Source of the DNA: Amia ocellicauda
Taxonomy: Eukaryota > Chordata > Actinopteri > Amiiformes > Amiidae
Direction: 5' to 3'
DNA length: 64,000 nt
Assembly: GCF_036373705.1 (NCBI RefSeq)
Contig: NC_089860.1
Span: forward strand, 37,044,921 to 37,108,920
The notes beneath the pieces were generated by a model. The model worked only from the letters and a program-made list of their open reading frames with translations, ran no database searches and was not told the origin of the DNA. The position numbers were made by a program, and so were the translations under genes. Shown in pieces: positions 1-12,500 of this stretch (its first letter is position 1; every line of letters begins with the position of its first letter).

Positions 1-32
1 ACACACAGAAACACACACACACTGCCCTGCGT

Positions 33-65
<33 letters not shown>

Positions 66-3000
66 CCACACAGAAACACACGCACACACTGCCCTGCGTC
101 TCACACACTCACACACTGCCCTGCGTCTCACACACACAGAAACACACCCCCACACAGAAACACACACACACTGCCCTGCGTCTCACACACAGAAACACAC
201 ACACTGCCCTGCGTCTCACACACACACACACACCCCCACACAGAAACACACGCACACACTGACCTGCATCTCACACACACAGAAACACCCCCACATAGAA
301 ATATACACACACACTGCCCTGCGTCTCACACACTCACACCCCCACACAGAAACACACACACACTGCCCTGCATCTCACACACACAGAAACACACCCCCTC
401 ACAGAAACACACACACACACACACACTCACACAGAAACACACACACACTGCCCTGCGTCTCACACACAGAAACACACACACTGCCCTGCGTCTCACACAC
501 ACACACACACCCCCACACAGAAACACACGCACACACTGACCTGCATCTCACACACACAGAAACACCCCCACATAGAAATATACACACACACTGCCCTGCG
601 TCTCACACACTCACACCCCCACACAGAAACACACACACACTGCCCTGCATCTCACACACACAGAAACACACCCCCTCACAGAAACACACACACACACACA
701 CACTCACACAGAAACACACACACACTGTCCTGCGTCTCACACACTCACACACTGCCCTGCGTCTCACACACACAGAAACACACCCCCACACAGAAACACA
801 CACACACTGCCGTGTCTCACACACACTCACACACCCACACAGAAACACACGCACACACTGCCCTGCATCTCACACACACTCACACCCCCTCATAGAAACA
901 CACACACACCCCCACACAGAAACACACACACACTGCCCTGCGTCTCACACACACAGAAACACACCCCCTCACAGAAACACACACACACACACACACTCAC
1001 ACAGAAACACACACACACTGCCCTGCGTCTCACACACTCACACACTGCCCTGCGTCTCACACACACAGAAACACACCCCCACACAGAAACACACACACAC
1101 TGCCCTGCGTCTCACACACACACACACACCCCCACACAGAAACACACGCACACACTGACCTGCATCTCACACACACAGAAACACCCCCACATAGAAATAT
1201 ACACACACACTGCCCTGCGTCTCATACACACTCACACCCCCACACAGAAACACACCCCCTCACAGAAACACACACACACACACACCCCCACACAGAAACA
1301 CACACACTGCCCTGCGTCTCATACACACTCACACCCCCACACAGAAGCACACAGACACACTGCCCTGCGTCTCACACATACACACTCACACCCCCACACA
1401 GAAACACCCCCACACACCCCCACACAGAAACACACGCACACACTGCCCTGCGTCTCACACACAGAAACACACACACACACACACTGCCCTGCGTCACACA
1501 CACAGAAACACACACACACACTGCCCTGCGTCTCACACACAGCAACACACACACACATACACACACTGCCCTGCGTCTCACACACAGAAACACACACACA
1601 CTGCCCTGCGTCTCACACACACACACACAACCCCACACAGAAACACACGCACACACTGCCCTGCGTCTCACACACTCACACCCCCACACAGAAACACACA
1701 CACACTGCCCTGCGTCTCACACACACAGAAACACACCCCCTCACAGAAACACACACACACCCCCACACAGAAACACACACACTGCCCTGCGTCTCACACA
1801 CACTCACACCCCCACACAGAAACACACAGACACACTGCCCTGCGTCTCACACATACAAACTCACACCCCCACACAGAAACACACGCACACACTGCCCTGC
1901 ATCTCACACACACAGAAACACCCCCACACCCCCACACAGAAACACACACACTGCCCTGCATCTCACACACACTCACACCCCCACACAGAAACACACAGAC
2001 ACACTGCCCTGCGTCTCACACATACACACTCACACCCCCACACAGAAACACCCCCACACACCCCCACACAGAAACACACGCACACACTGCCCTGCGTCTC
2101 ACACACAGAAACACACACACACACACTGCCCTGCGTCTCACACACAGAAACACACACACACACTGTCCTGCGTCTCACACATACACACTCACACCCCAAC
2201 ACAGAAACACCCCCACACACCCCCACACAGAAACACACGCACACACTGCCCTGCGTCTCACACACAGAAACACACACACACACTGCCCTGCGTCTCACAC
2301 ACAGCAACACACACACACTGCCCTGCGTCTCACACACAGAAACACACACACACACACTGCCCTGCGTCTCACACACAGAAACACACACACACTGCCCTGC
2401 GTCTCACACACAGAAACACACACACACACACTGCCCTGCGTCTCACACACACACACACACACACACCCCCACACAGAAACACACGCACACACTGCCCTGC
2501 GTCTCACACACTCACACCCCCACACAGAAACACACACACACTGCCCTGCGTCTCACACACACAGAAACACACCCCCACACAGAAACACACACACACTGCC
2601 CTCCGTCTCACACACACTCACACCCCCACACAGAAACACACACACACACACTGCCCTGCGTCTCACACATACAAACTCACACCCCCACACAGAAACACAC
2701 GCACACACTGCCCTGCATCTCACACACACAGAAACACCCCCACACAGAAACACACACACCCCCACACAGAAACACACACACTGCCCTGCGTCTCACACAC
2801 ACTCACACCCCCACACAGAAACACACAGACACACTGCCCTGCGTCTCACACATACACACTCACACCCCCACACAGAAACACCCCCACACACCCCCACACA
2901 GAAACACACGCACACACTGCCCTGCGTCTCACACACAGAAACACACACACACACACTGCCCTGCGTCTCACACACAGAAACACACACACACACTGTCCTG

Positions 3001-4219
3001 CGTCTCACACATACACACTCACACCCCAACACAGAAACACCCCCACACACCCCCACACAGAAACACACGCACACACTGCCCTGCGTCTCACACACAGAAA
3101 CACACACACACACTGCCCTGCGTCTCACACACAGCAACACACACACACATACACACACTGCCCTGCGTCTCACACACAGAAACACACACACACTGCCCTG
3201 CGTCTCACACACAGAAACACACACACACACACTGCCCTGCGTCTCACACACAGAAACACACACACACTGCCCTGCGTCTCACACACAGAAACACACACAC
3301 ACACACTGCCCTGCGTCTCACACACACACACACACACACACCCCCACACAGAAACACACGCACACACTGCCCTGCGTCTCACACACTCACACCCCAACAC
3401 AGAAACACACACACACTGCCCTGCGTCTCACACACACAGAAACACACCCCCACACAGAAACACACACACACTGCCCTGCGTCTCACACACACTCACACCC
3501 CCACACAGAAACACACACACACACACTGCCCTGCGTCTCACACATACACACTCACACCCCCACAGAGTAACACACACACACCCCCACACAGAAACACACA
3601 CACTGCCCTGCGTCTCACACACACAGAAACACACCCCCTCACAGAAACACACACACACACACCCACACAGAAACACACACACTGCCCTGCGTCTCACACA
3701 CACTCACACCCCCACACAGAAACACACACACTGCCCTGCGTCTCACACACACTCACACCCCCACACAGAAACACACACACTGCCCTGCGTCTCACACACA
3801 GAAACACACCCCCACACAGAAACACACACACACTGCCCTGCGTCTCACACACAGAAACACACACACACACACACTGCCCTGCGTCTCACACATACACACT
3901 CACACCCCAACACAGAAACACCCCCACACACAGAAACACACGCACACACTGCCCTGCGTCTCACACACAGAAACACACACACACTGCCCTGCGTCTCACA
4001 CACAGAAACACACACACACTGCCCTGCGTCTCACACACAGAAACACACACACACACACTGCCCTGCGTCTCACACACACACACCCCCACACAGAAACACA
4101 CGCACACACTGACCTGCATCTCACACACACAGAAACACCCCCACATAGAAATATACACACACACTGCCCTGCGTCTCATACATACTCACACCCCCACACA
4201 GAAACACACCCCCTCACAG

Positions 4220-4254
<35 letters not shown>

Positions 4255-5430
4255 CACACACACACTGCCCTGCGTCTCACACACACACACACACCCCCAC
4301 ACAGAAACACACGCACACACTGACCTGCATCTCACACACACAGAAACACCCCCACATAGAAATATACACACACACTGCCCTGCGTCTCACACACTCACAC
4401 CCCCACACAGAAACACACACACACTGCCCTGCATCTCACACACACAGAAACACACCCCCTCACAGAAACACACACACACACTCACACAGAAACACACACA
4501 CACTGCCCTGCGTCTCACACACAGAAACACACACACTGCCCTGCGTCTCACACACACACACACACCCCCACACAGAAACACACGCACACACTGACCTGCA
4601 TCTCACACACACAGAAACACCCCCACATAGAAATATACACACACACTGCCCTGCGTCTCATACACACTCACACCCCCACACAGAAACACACCCCCTCACA
4701 GAAACACACACACACACACACCCCCACACAGAAACACACACACTGCCCTGCGTCTCATACACACTCACACCCCCACACAGAAACACACAGACACACTGCC
4801 CTGCGTCTCACACATACACACTCACACCCCCACACAGAAACACCCCCACACACCCCCACACAGAAACACACGCACACACTGCCCTGCGTCTCACACACAG
4901 AAACACACACACACACACACTGCCCTGCGTCACACACACAGAAACACACACACACTGCCCTGCGTCTCACACACTCACACACTGCCCTGCGTCTCACACA
5001 CACAGAAACACACCCCCACACAGAAACACACACACACTGCCCTGCGTCTCACACACACTCACACCCCCACACAGAAATACACACACACACTGCCCTGCGT
5101 CTCACACACTCACACCCCCTCACAGAAACACACACACACCCCCACACAGAAACACACACACTGCCCTGCGTCTCACACACACTCACACCCCCACACAGAA
5201 ACACACACACTGCCCTGCGTCTCACACATACAAACTCACACCCCCACACAGAAACACACACACAGAAACACACCCCCTCACAGAAACACACACACTGCCC
5301 TGCGTCTCACACACTCACACCCCCTCACAGAAACACACACACACACACACTGCCCTGCGTCTCTCACACCCCCACACACAGAAACACACACACGCTCACA
5401 CCCCCACACAGAAACACACACACACACACC
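1..5430. repeat. CA-rich minisatellite array with higher-order structure
   Basis: The whole interval consists of units joining a (CA)n run, a CTGCCCTGCGTCTC core, a second (CA)n run and short AGAAACAC, CCCCCACACAG or CTCACACCCC cassettes. Cassettes are shuffled but longer blocks recur. The block around 1,963-2,540 is repeated almost exactly at 2,793-3,410, and a variant with GACCTGCATCTC plus CATAGAAATATAC appears near 260, 540, 1,160, 4,110, 4,320 and 4,590. The plus strand is nearly free of G outside the core; the minus strand is GT-rich with GGGGG runs. Long open frames on the minus strand are Cys/Val/Ser low-complexity products of the repeat, not genes. The array ends abruptly at about 5,430. 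Its left end lies outside the window. Confidence 0.97.
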
Positions 5431-8400
5431 TTTAGGAAGTGGGAAATGGCCAAAAACAGGTCAAGTCAAAATCCAGAAACATGTCTAAGCATGCAACATG
5501 TCGTATACATCTCAAATGCAAGCTTTCCATTTTCCACCCTTGATTTGAAATCTAATTGAGGGTCGTTGTTTCGCCCTGTACACCACGACTGAACCTGAGC
5601 ATTAACTTGCATCCTTTACTGAGCTGGATGAAATGTGCTTTACATCTGAATAATTTCCCTCTTTCCCACGGCACAGCTCCTGCACGGGCATTTTCTTGCT
5701 CAAAAGTATTCTGTGATTTCAACTGCCTGAATTAAGAGCAAATTAATTGAAATAATTAATTAAAAGCAAAATTAAAAAGAAAAATAACTAGAAGATATCA
5801 ATTCAAGATTAATTAAAGTGTATTAATGAATGTCCATAAGACCAGACACCAATCAAAGTTTCACTCTAACAAAGCAACTTCTAATCTCAAGTTTTCACTG
5901 GGTTCCCACAGGAACACCTCCCGTTTCCAGACCAGCTGCCTTCATCAGAGGACGATCCATTTAAACAAGTATATCTGAAACACAAACCTTTATTCTGAGC
6001 AACACTGGCTGCTAATTCAAGTCTCACAACTGCAGCTCAGTCTGAGCAGTGAAACGGCTCACTGTCCTGCTGGACTCTGCGGCTCGTCGTTTCAGTCCTG
6101 TGCGGACGCGTTTCTGTAGCTGCTCTGCTCCACTCGTGTGAAACGACGGATTAAAGACTATGAAACAGAAGAACCTCGCTACTCACCCTCGAGTCACTGT
6201 TGATCGCCAGTCGAGAGAGAGGGCTCAGAGCTTTGAAGGCGGGTTTGCAGTGACTTCATCACTTCTCTGTCTGACAAAGTGAAATGAAAAACCTTTTTAT
6301 TTTACATAAAAGCCTCCGGACAACAATTGTCCCTTTATATCCCCCTGGCGTGGCAGGACGGGAGATAGGGGCCCCGGCTCTGAGTGACAGAGGCACCACG
6401 GGGACAAACCCCTGCTGTTGGATTACCTGCTCTTCCCGAAGCACGAACATGCACTCAGACACAGAGCAACCTCAGTGTGTCACCCGCTCATGCCTGCGAG
6501 AGTCACTTTTACACGTGTAAATGTTATACGGGTATACTTTAGTAGTTACACAATAAAACAGGATTCTGGAATGACAGCAGCACTGTTCCTTCGGGCCGAG
6601 AGTAGAAGTGCCTTGTGTTTGACATGGACAGTCTTGGGGAACATTTTAGGCCATGAAGGGATGAATCTTACTCCAGTGCTGACAGACACCAGTGTAATGC
6701 ACTTCTCCCCCCGTTAATGTTCCACTTTCCAGGAAAGACGACTCGGGTTCACAGATCGGTTACTGGTCTTGAACCAAACCTGACTGAGCCGTGCTGTGGC
6801 AAAGGAAATCGATGAGGGTGTGAACAATTTTCACTCTCTCTCACATACACACACCAGAGGTATAAAGCTGAGACAGGAGCATTCATGGGAAGTTCACTGC
6901 AGTCTGTAATACCCTCAGGCCAGACCAAACGCACAGATTTCTCTGATGAATTTCAAGTCTTATTTGTCAGTTTACCTTTCACTTTAAAGTCTCACAACTA
7001 AAGCCAGATGTGCTTGAACATAAACTGAATCTAAAGTCAGTACATGTATTAATTGGATGGTTTCTTTCCTCTCGGGTCAATAGTTCACATTTACCAGCTC
7101 ACCCCCACCTTCCTTATGAGCGCCCTGGCGCTCAGACCACCAGCATATGCTGCTTTATTAAGATGTGCATTAATTACCCACCTGCATACATGCATTTTCA
7201 GTGGCTTTTGTTAGTCATAGGAGTTTCATAAAGCTGCCCTGGGTGTAAACAGCATTCATCATCCAGAACATAACACAGCCCTTCGTTTGCGGACAGCAGC
7301 CACAAACAAAACAAGACAAAAAGACAAACGGTGTGTGCTGGTTTTATTCCAGGGCGACTACAGAGCGCCGCGCAGAGAGAGCGCGCTTCATACAGGGGTG
7401 CTATGGCAACTATTAATCATGACCGTGTCTTTGGTGATGAGGCTCTTGCGTCAACAGAGGAGCCGTGGAGGACGCGGGGAGGCGCCCCTGCAGGCCCGGG
7501 CCGCTGAGCACCGCTAATTAGCCATGAGGGTCCTTTAGTGAAAAGAGTGGCTCATTAAAACTAGTTACTGGAATCAATCTTGCTTCTTCCCAGCCGGCCT
7601 GGAAACAGTTTCCCGTCGGCGGCACGGAGCTCACGTGCACCGAGCGCACGAGGACGGAGGGCGAGGCCTTCCTTTCAACACGGACGGGTCTGACTCATTG
7701 AGGACATCTTCAAATGCATTTATTACTTTAAAACAACGCAACAAGCAACACAATCAGCGCAGATGTTGGCCACCGAGGTGTGAGCTGGTACAAGGCAGGA
7801 CAGAGCGTGGAGGGGACCTGCTCTTCGCTCTGAAACAGGGAAACCACAAAACTGGAGACAAAAAAGCGTGTGGACTTTGTTTCACCGCACAGATCAGATT
7901 TCCTCTTCGGCCACAAATATGTTTACTATGAGTATACGTTGCCGAATGACATTTGGACGCTTATTAATCTAAACAGTTTGTTTCTGGTTGGCACTATGCA
8001 ATATATCGGACAAGGCATGCGAGATATTTAGGTAAATATAGCTCTTCTACAAACAGGACAATGGGGACTGAAGGAGTCAATGCGATATTTGATATTGAAG
8101 TATGAAATGACTGTGTTCTCCACAAAGGGATGTAAACCGATCGTGTTCAATTAACAAAGGGATCAGTAAACGAGAGAACAGACCACACATGAGCAGCGCA
8201 CACACCCGCATCTCTGTGTTTAAACTGAAGCGGTGTGTGAATAACCGGTAATGCTGTAGAAATAAAGCCCGTCTGGGAAAACAATCCTCCATCAATACGC
8301 CTGTCTCGTCTGGTGTACAGATATCAGTTCCCCGAGATATACCAACTGAACACAACTCTTTGTAAAAACAGCACTAATACAGCAAGGGGAGCTCTGTTTA

Positions 8401-9350
8401 TAGGAGTGTGGGGATCCCATAATAGTTTAATGAAGACATGGAGTCGTTTTCATTCTGCAGAGATTCTAAATATCCTGCTAAAACTAGTAACGTCTAGAGA
8501 AGCAAGAGAGAAGATTAAAATCAAAAACTTGAAGTGATGGTTAAATAAAGAACTGCCGAGAGAACCTCATTTCCGTCCTGACAGAATAAAGAAGATGCAG
8601 GAAAATTAGATGTGCAGATTGAGCAGGGGGTGTGTCTGGACCGAGGACCGCTTCCTGTGGAGGAGGACAGACCATTTGCTGTTCACACTCTGAAAAGTGC
8701 AGCAGGAATTTGCTGAACACACTCTCACACACACACACACACACAGAGAGACACCAAGCTGGTTTCATGATCTCCTCCTCCTCCTCCGTCCTTCATCTCT
8801 CTCTCACTTCACCCTCCCTCTTTCCTTCTGCACATCCGGCCCATCTCTACCTCTCTCTCCAGGCCGGGTCAGGTCTGCTCACCTCTTCCATGGGTTCAGA
8901 ACAGAGCAGGTCTCCTTGTCCTCAGCCCGGCTTCTACACACACTCACTTCAAACGGAACCACATAGAAGTAGGTCAATAAGAAGCATCGATCCCTCATTG
9001 CCATCTCCTGGGGACGTGGGTGTTTATTGAGGCACTACTATTAAAAGAAGCTGTTAAAACTGTGTAACATGTCAGCAGCAGCTCAGCAGAGCAGCACAAC
9101 ACAGACAGACAACCCTAGGAGAAACCAGAACTCGTTTTCCAGCTCGTGACACGTGTGCAGAAGACCAGACCGGACTGGACCCAGCCACTGAGCTCGGTCT
9201 GCGGACCATACTGATCTGGAGGAGGAGGCGCAAGGCTGGTGCTGCTCAGGCGAGCCTCTCGTTGCCCTGACACACACGGCAGGCTGCCTGCCCGCGTCGC
9301 TGCAGAAGAGAGTCTGATCCAGCGCCCGACGGAAACACCCACAACCAGAC
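5431..9350. other. Intergenic stretch, no recognisable gene
   Basis: I find no protein family signature on either strand. The short open frames have no shared codon pattern or plausible splice partners. A moderately CpG-rich patch lies near 6,060-6,400, a candidate conserved non-coding segment near 7,370-7,570, and a (CA)n run at 8,718-8,743. The sf3a3 3' end bounds the stretch on the right. Confidence 0.6.
7370..7570. promoter_or_regulatory. Candidate conserved non-coding/enhancer segment
   Basis: This GC-rich block within AT-rich intergenic DNA contains the perfect palindrome GCTAATTAGC (7,513-7,522), a homeodomain-type core. It also has a TTAATCATGA site and a GCTATGGCAAC motif resembling half of an RFX X-box. 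No open frame explains the composition. Calling it regulatory is inference from motif clustering only. Confidence 0.25.
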
Positions 9351-9374
9351 TTGGGGAAAAACACACTGAAGAAA

Positions 9375-9380
9375 TTTATT
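9375..9380 (-). terminator. sf3a3: sf3a3 poly(A) signal
   Basis: AATAAA on the minus strand lies 168 bases after the sf3a3 stop codon. It implies cleavage near 9,355 and a short 3' UTR of about 190 bases. Confidence 0.75.
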
Positions 9381-9547
9381 GAATGTGTCCGACAGGCCGG
9401 AGTAAAGATACAGGCGCACGGTCGATACCAAACACCGTGAATAAAAAACAAGACACAAAGTCCCTTAAAAAGCCCGGCTGCAACGTCTCCCAGTCGATCC
9501 CGAGGGGGCAGACTCAGGACCGTGTCAGACCCAAGCCCGGGCCGGCC

Positions 9548-12500
9548 TCACAGCAGCCCCTGTCTCTTCAGGTCCTCGTAGGTCTTCTTGTTGACGACGT
9601 TTCCACTGGAGTCCTCGTATTCCTCCTGCAATGCACAGACACTGGCTGTTAGCGCCCCCCTGTGGCCGGTTCTCCCTCAGACACACAACTCTACAACCCT
9701 ACAGTCACACATTCACCTCCAGCAACACAGGCCTGGGCTTCGCATTGCTGCGGGACGTCATGTGCAACAAGAGTACGTTATAGGCAAGAGATTAAAAACA
9801 GATCCACACTGCAAGACTATTAATAACAAAACTCTGCGACTGCAACGTGAATGCGTGTTTAACCCTGCTGTGGTAGAACGGGGTCTCTGTGACCCCACCC
9901 CAAATGGTAATGTCAACGTAACTTTTTTCATGGTGCCATAGCAGGGTTAAATCTGCTCTGATATTAGGTCTAGTCACTCAGCAGCCGGAGGAGAACCCAT
10001 CTGACACACAGGTAACCCGTTGTAATGGGCCGGCAAACATGCAAATGCTTACCTCCGTGTCCGGCTGCCACCGCTCCGACGCCTTCTGGGATTTCAGCTT
10101 TGCCCAAACTGGAGGAGGAAGGAACAGGGGAGAGATGCAGCGTGTGAGTTTGGAGCAAAGAGACCTCTGTTCAGGGCACCAGACAAGATCACACGCCACA
10201 CAACACACATGCACGAATCAATCCCTCCTCTGCCCGGCTGTGCGGCGAGAGAGGAGCCAGGCTCTTACGTGACACTGCGTCCTCGATCTGGGTGACGTTG
10301 GCGAAGTGGGCGGTGTTGGGAATCCCGAGGCACCTCATGCCGTGAGCGTGACGCCACTCCTGAGAGAGACACGCACAATCAGTACACGATCCGCCAGTTC
10401 ACCTGCATCACACAGCTTTCGACAACAAACATCTGCTTCTGCCCCTCAGACTGAAGAGCCAAGATGTGCCTTTAGTCATAAAATCTAACAGCACACAGTT
10501 AACCTGGGAATAAAAACAGTTTACGGAGCTTACAATAATAATTAAAAGGTCAAACTCACGGCGAAGTGGCGCTGGAAGGCTTTGGGGCCCCTGTAGGTGT
10601 AGTTGCCACAGATCTCACAGTTGTAGTTGATGTTCAGCCCGTGCAGTTTGTACAGCCAGTAGGGAATCGGCTGGAAGACACGGAAGGAAAACACGACTTG
10701 GTCACGCCACGTCACGTGTACATCTCTCCAGTCCCCACAACACAACATCACACACTGGGGGGTTCGCGGCGGGCGCGTACCTTGCCGTCCCAGCCCAGCG
10801 GCAGGTTCTTGGGGTTGTAGATGATCTCGTTGTCCTCGTCCTCGCTCTCGCTCTCGCTCAGCTGCTCCTCCTCCTCCTCCTCGCGCTCCTCGCCGGTCCG
10901 GGCCTGCTTGCGCTGCACGTTCTCGTGGGTCAGCTGCCTCTGCTCCTGCGGGCCGGAGGGGGACAGGGCGGGTCAGTGGGGGCCTGGGACTGAACCGACG
11001 CGGTAATGACCCGCATGTGCACCTGCGATCACGGACAGAGACACTCACCCCCAGGATCTCCACATACTCGTAGATCTCCGCCTCCAGGAAGGCGATCTCC
11101 TTATTGCGCTCTGTGTCCCTGGAGAGGAGAAAGAAAAAAAAAAAGTAAAAAAAAAGAGTCAAAACAGAGCCGTGGTTCTGTTCGGCTCGAGACTAAATGT
11201 CTTCACGTTCAAAGCGTTACTCATGATGCCATTCTCTGAGGGTAATAAAGCGTCTGTACTTCTTTGGTCCTTTGGACTTGGGGTTCTTGGCGAAGAGGGA
11301 CGGGTCCAGCGACTCCAGCGACATGCCCTTGGTGCCGAACAGCCTCTGGGCTCTTTCCTCCAGAGTCCTGCATCAGAGGACGACAGGGTCAGAAACAGCC
11401 CAGTCAGTCTAGAGCTGCTTTACTGTCACTGAACACAAGCCAACACAACTGCACCGCTTTAATAACTTTAAAAAACCACAACAAAATACATCTGGAATGA
11501 TCGCTGTGAGGAAACGTGTAAAATTCGGCAGGAGAGCGGCAGACAGAACCACCAACCTCAGCAGTTTAATCAATACTTTGAGTTTACAGTCAAGAGTGAT
11601 TTCTGAATACCCACATATTTAACACATCGTTAAACGTATTTAACGCAGTTCTGAGCGAGTTCAGTACGAATCTCACGCCGAGTGAGCTGTGGTGGCATTT
11701 CTGTGGCTAAAACTATATTTAATTATGGGAATACGATTTAATTACAAAAAAACACACGGTCACACAATGCAGGTCATTGTTCCGAACTGGATTCCTGATT
11801 CTGAACGCGAGACAGATGTCCGTTTCTCCCCTAGTATCCACAGGACATATTAATGAAGTGCCTCGGGCGTCTCTGCAATACTCACCCCCCGCATTTCAAG
11901 CCTAGAGCCATGAGGGCCGACTTCAGCCTGTCCAGCCCCAGAGACGCCAGCTCCTGCAGGGGAGAGGAACGTCCATTAGGGTCCTGACTGGAGCACAGAC
12001 ACACACACACACATAGACCGCAGCTCTACTGACCTCCCAGGAGGAGAAGGCAGACAGGTCCAGATGGGCTCCGGCGTGTGTCAGCGCACTGCTGGTCTCT
12101 TTCTACAACAACACAACACAGCAGGGACTGAGCTTCGACAAAACAGTGATGAACGCATAGTGCCTCTCCGCCTCGCCTTACTGTCGCTCAACAGAGCGGT
12201 CGACTGTTTCAGATAACCGGAGCGCGAGGCCCCTGTCCACAGACCCCCATCCACAGACCCCTTCACCTCTCCGTGACGAGTCTCCATTGAGAACACGGCA
12301 GGTTATTCACGTCTCCCATCATCTCCCGCAACAACAGGGCTACGTCTCCAGCAACAACCACCCGATCAGCATCAGTAGGAAGGGGTTCGTTTCAATTAAT
12401 CTATATTCATCTATTTTTTCTTTCCGGAATTAGTTTGGAAGCGAAGACAGGTTTCTTGGGGGAACTCAATATTGAAGCACAAGCGGAGAGGCCACACCAC

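Noticed and set aside
128..5291. Many 60-156-codon open frames on the minus strand, rich in Cys, Val and Ser
   Set aside because: They are translations of the GT-rich minisatellite; the same peptide words recur in several frames and no start or splice context exists.
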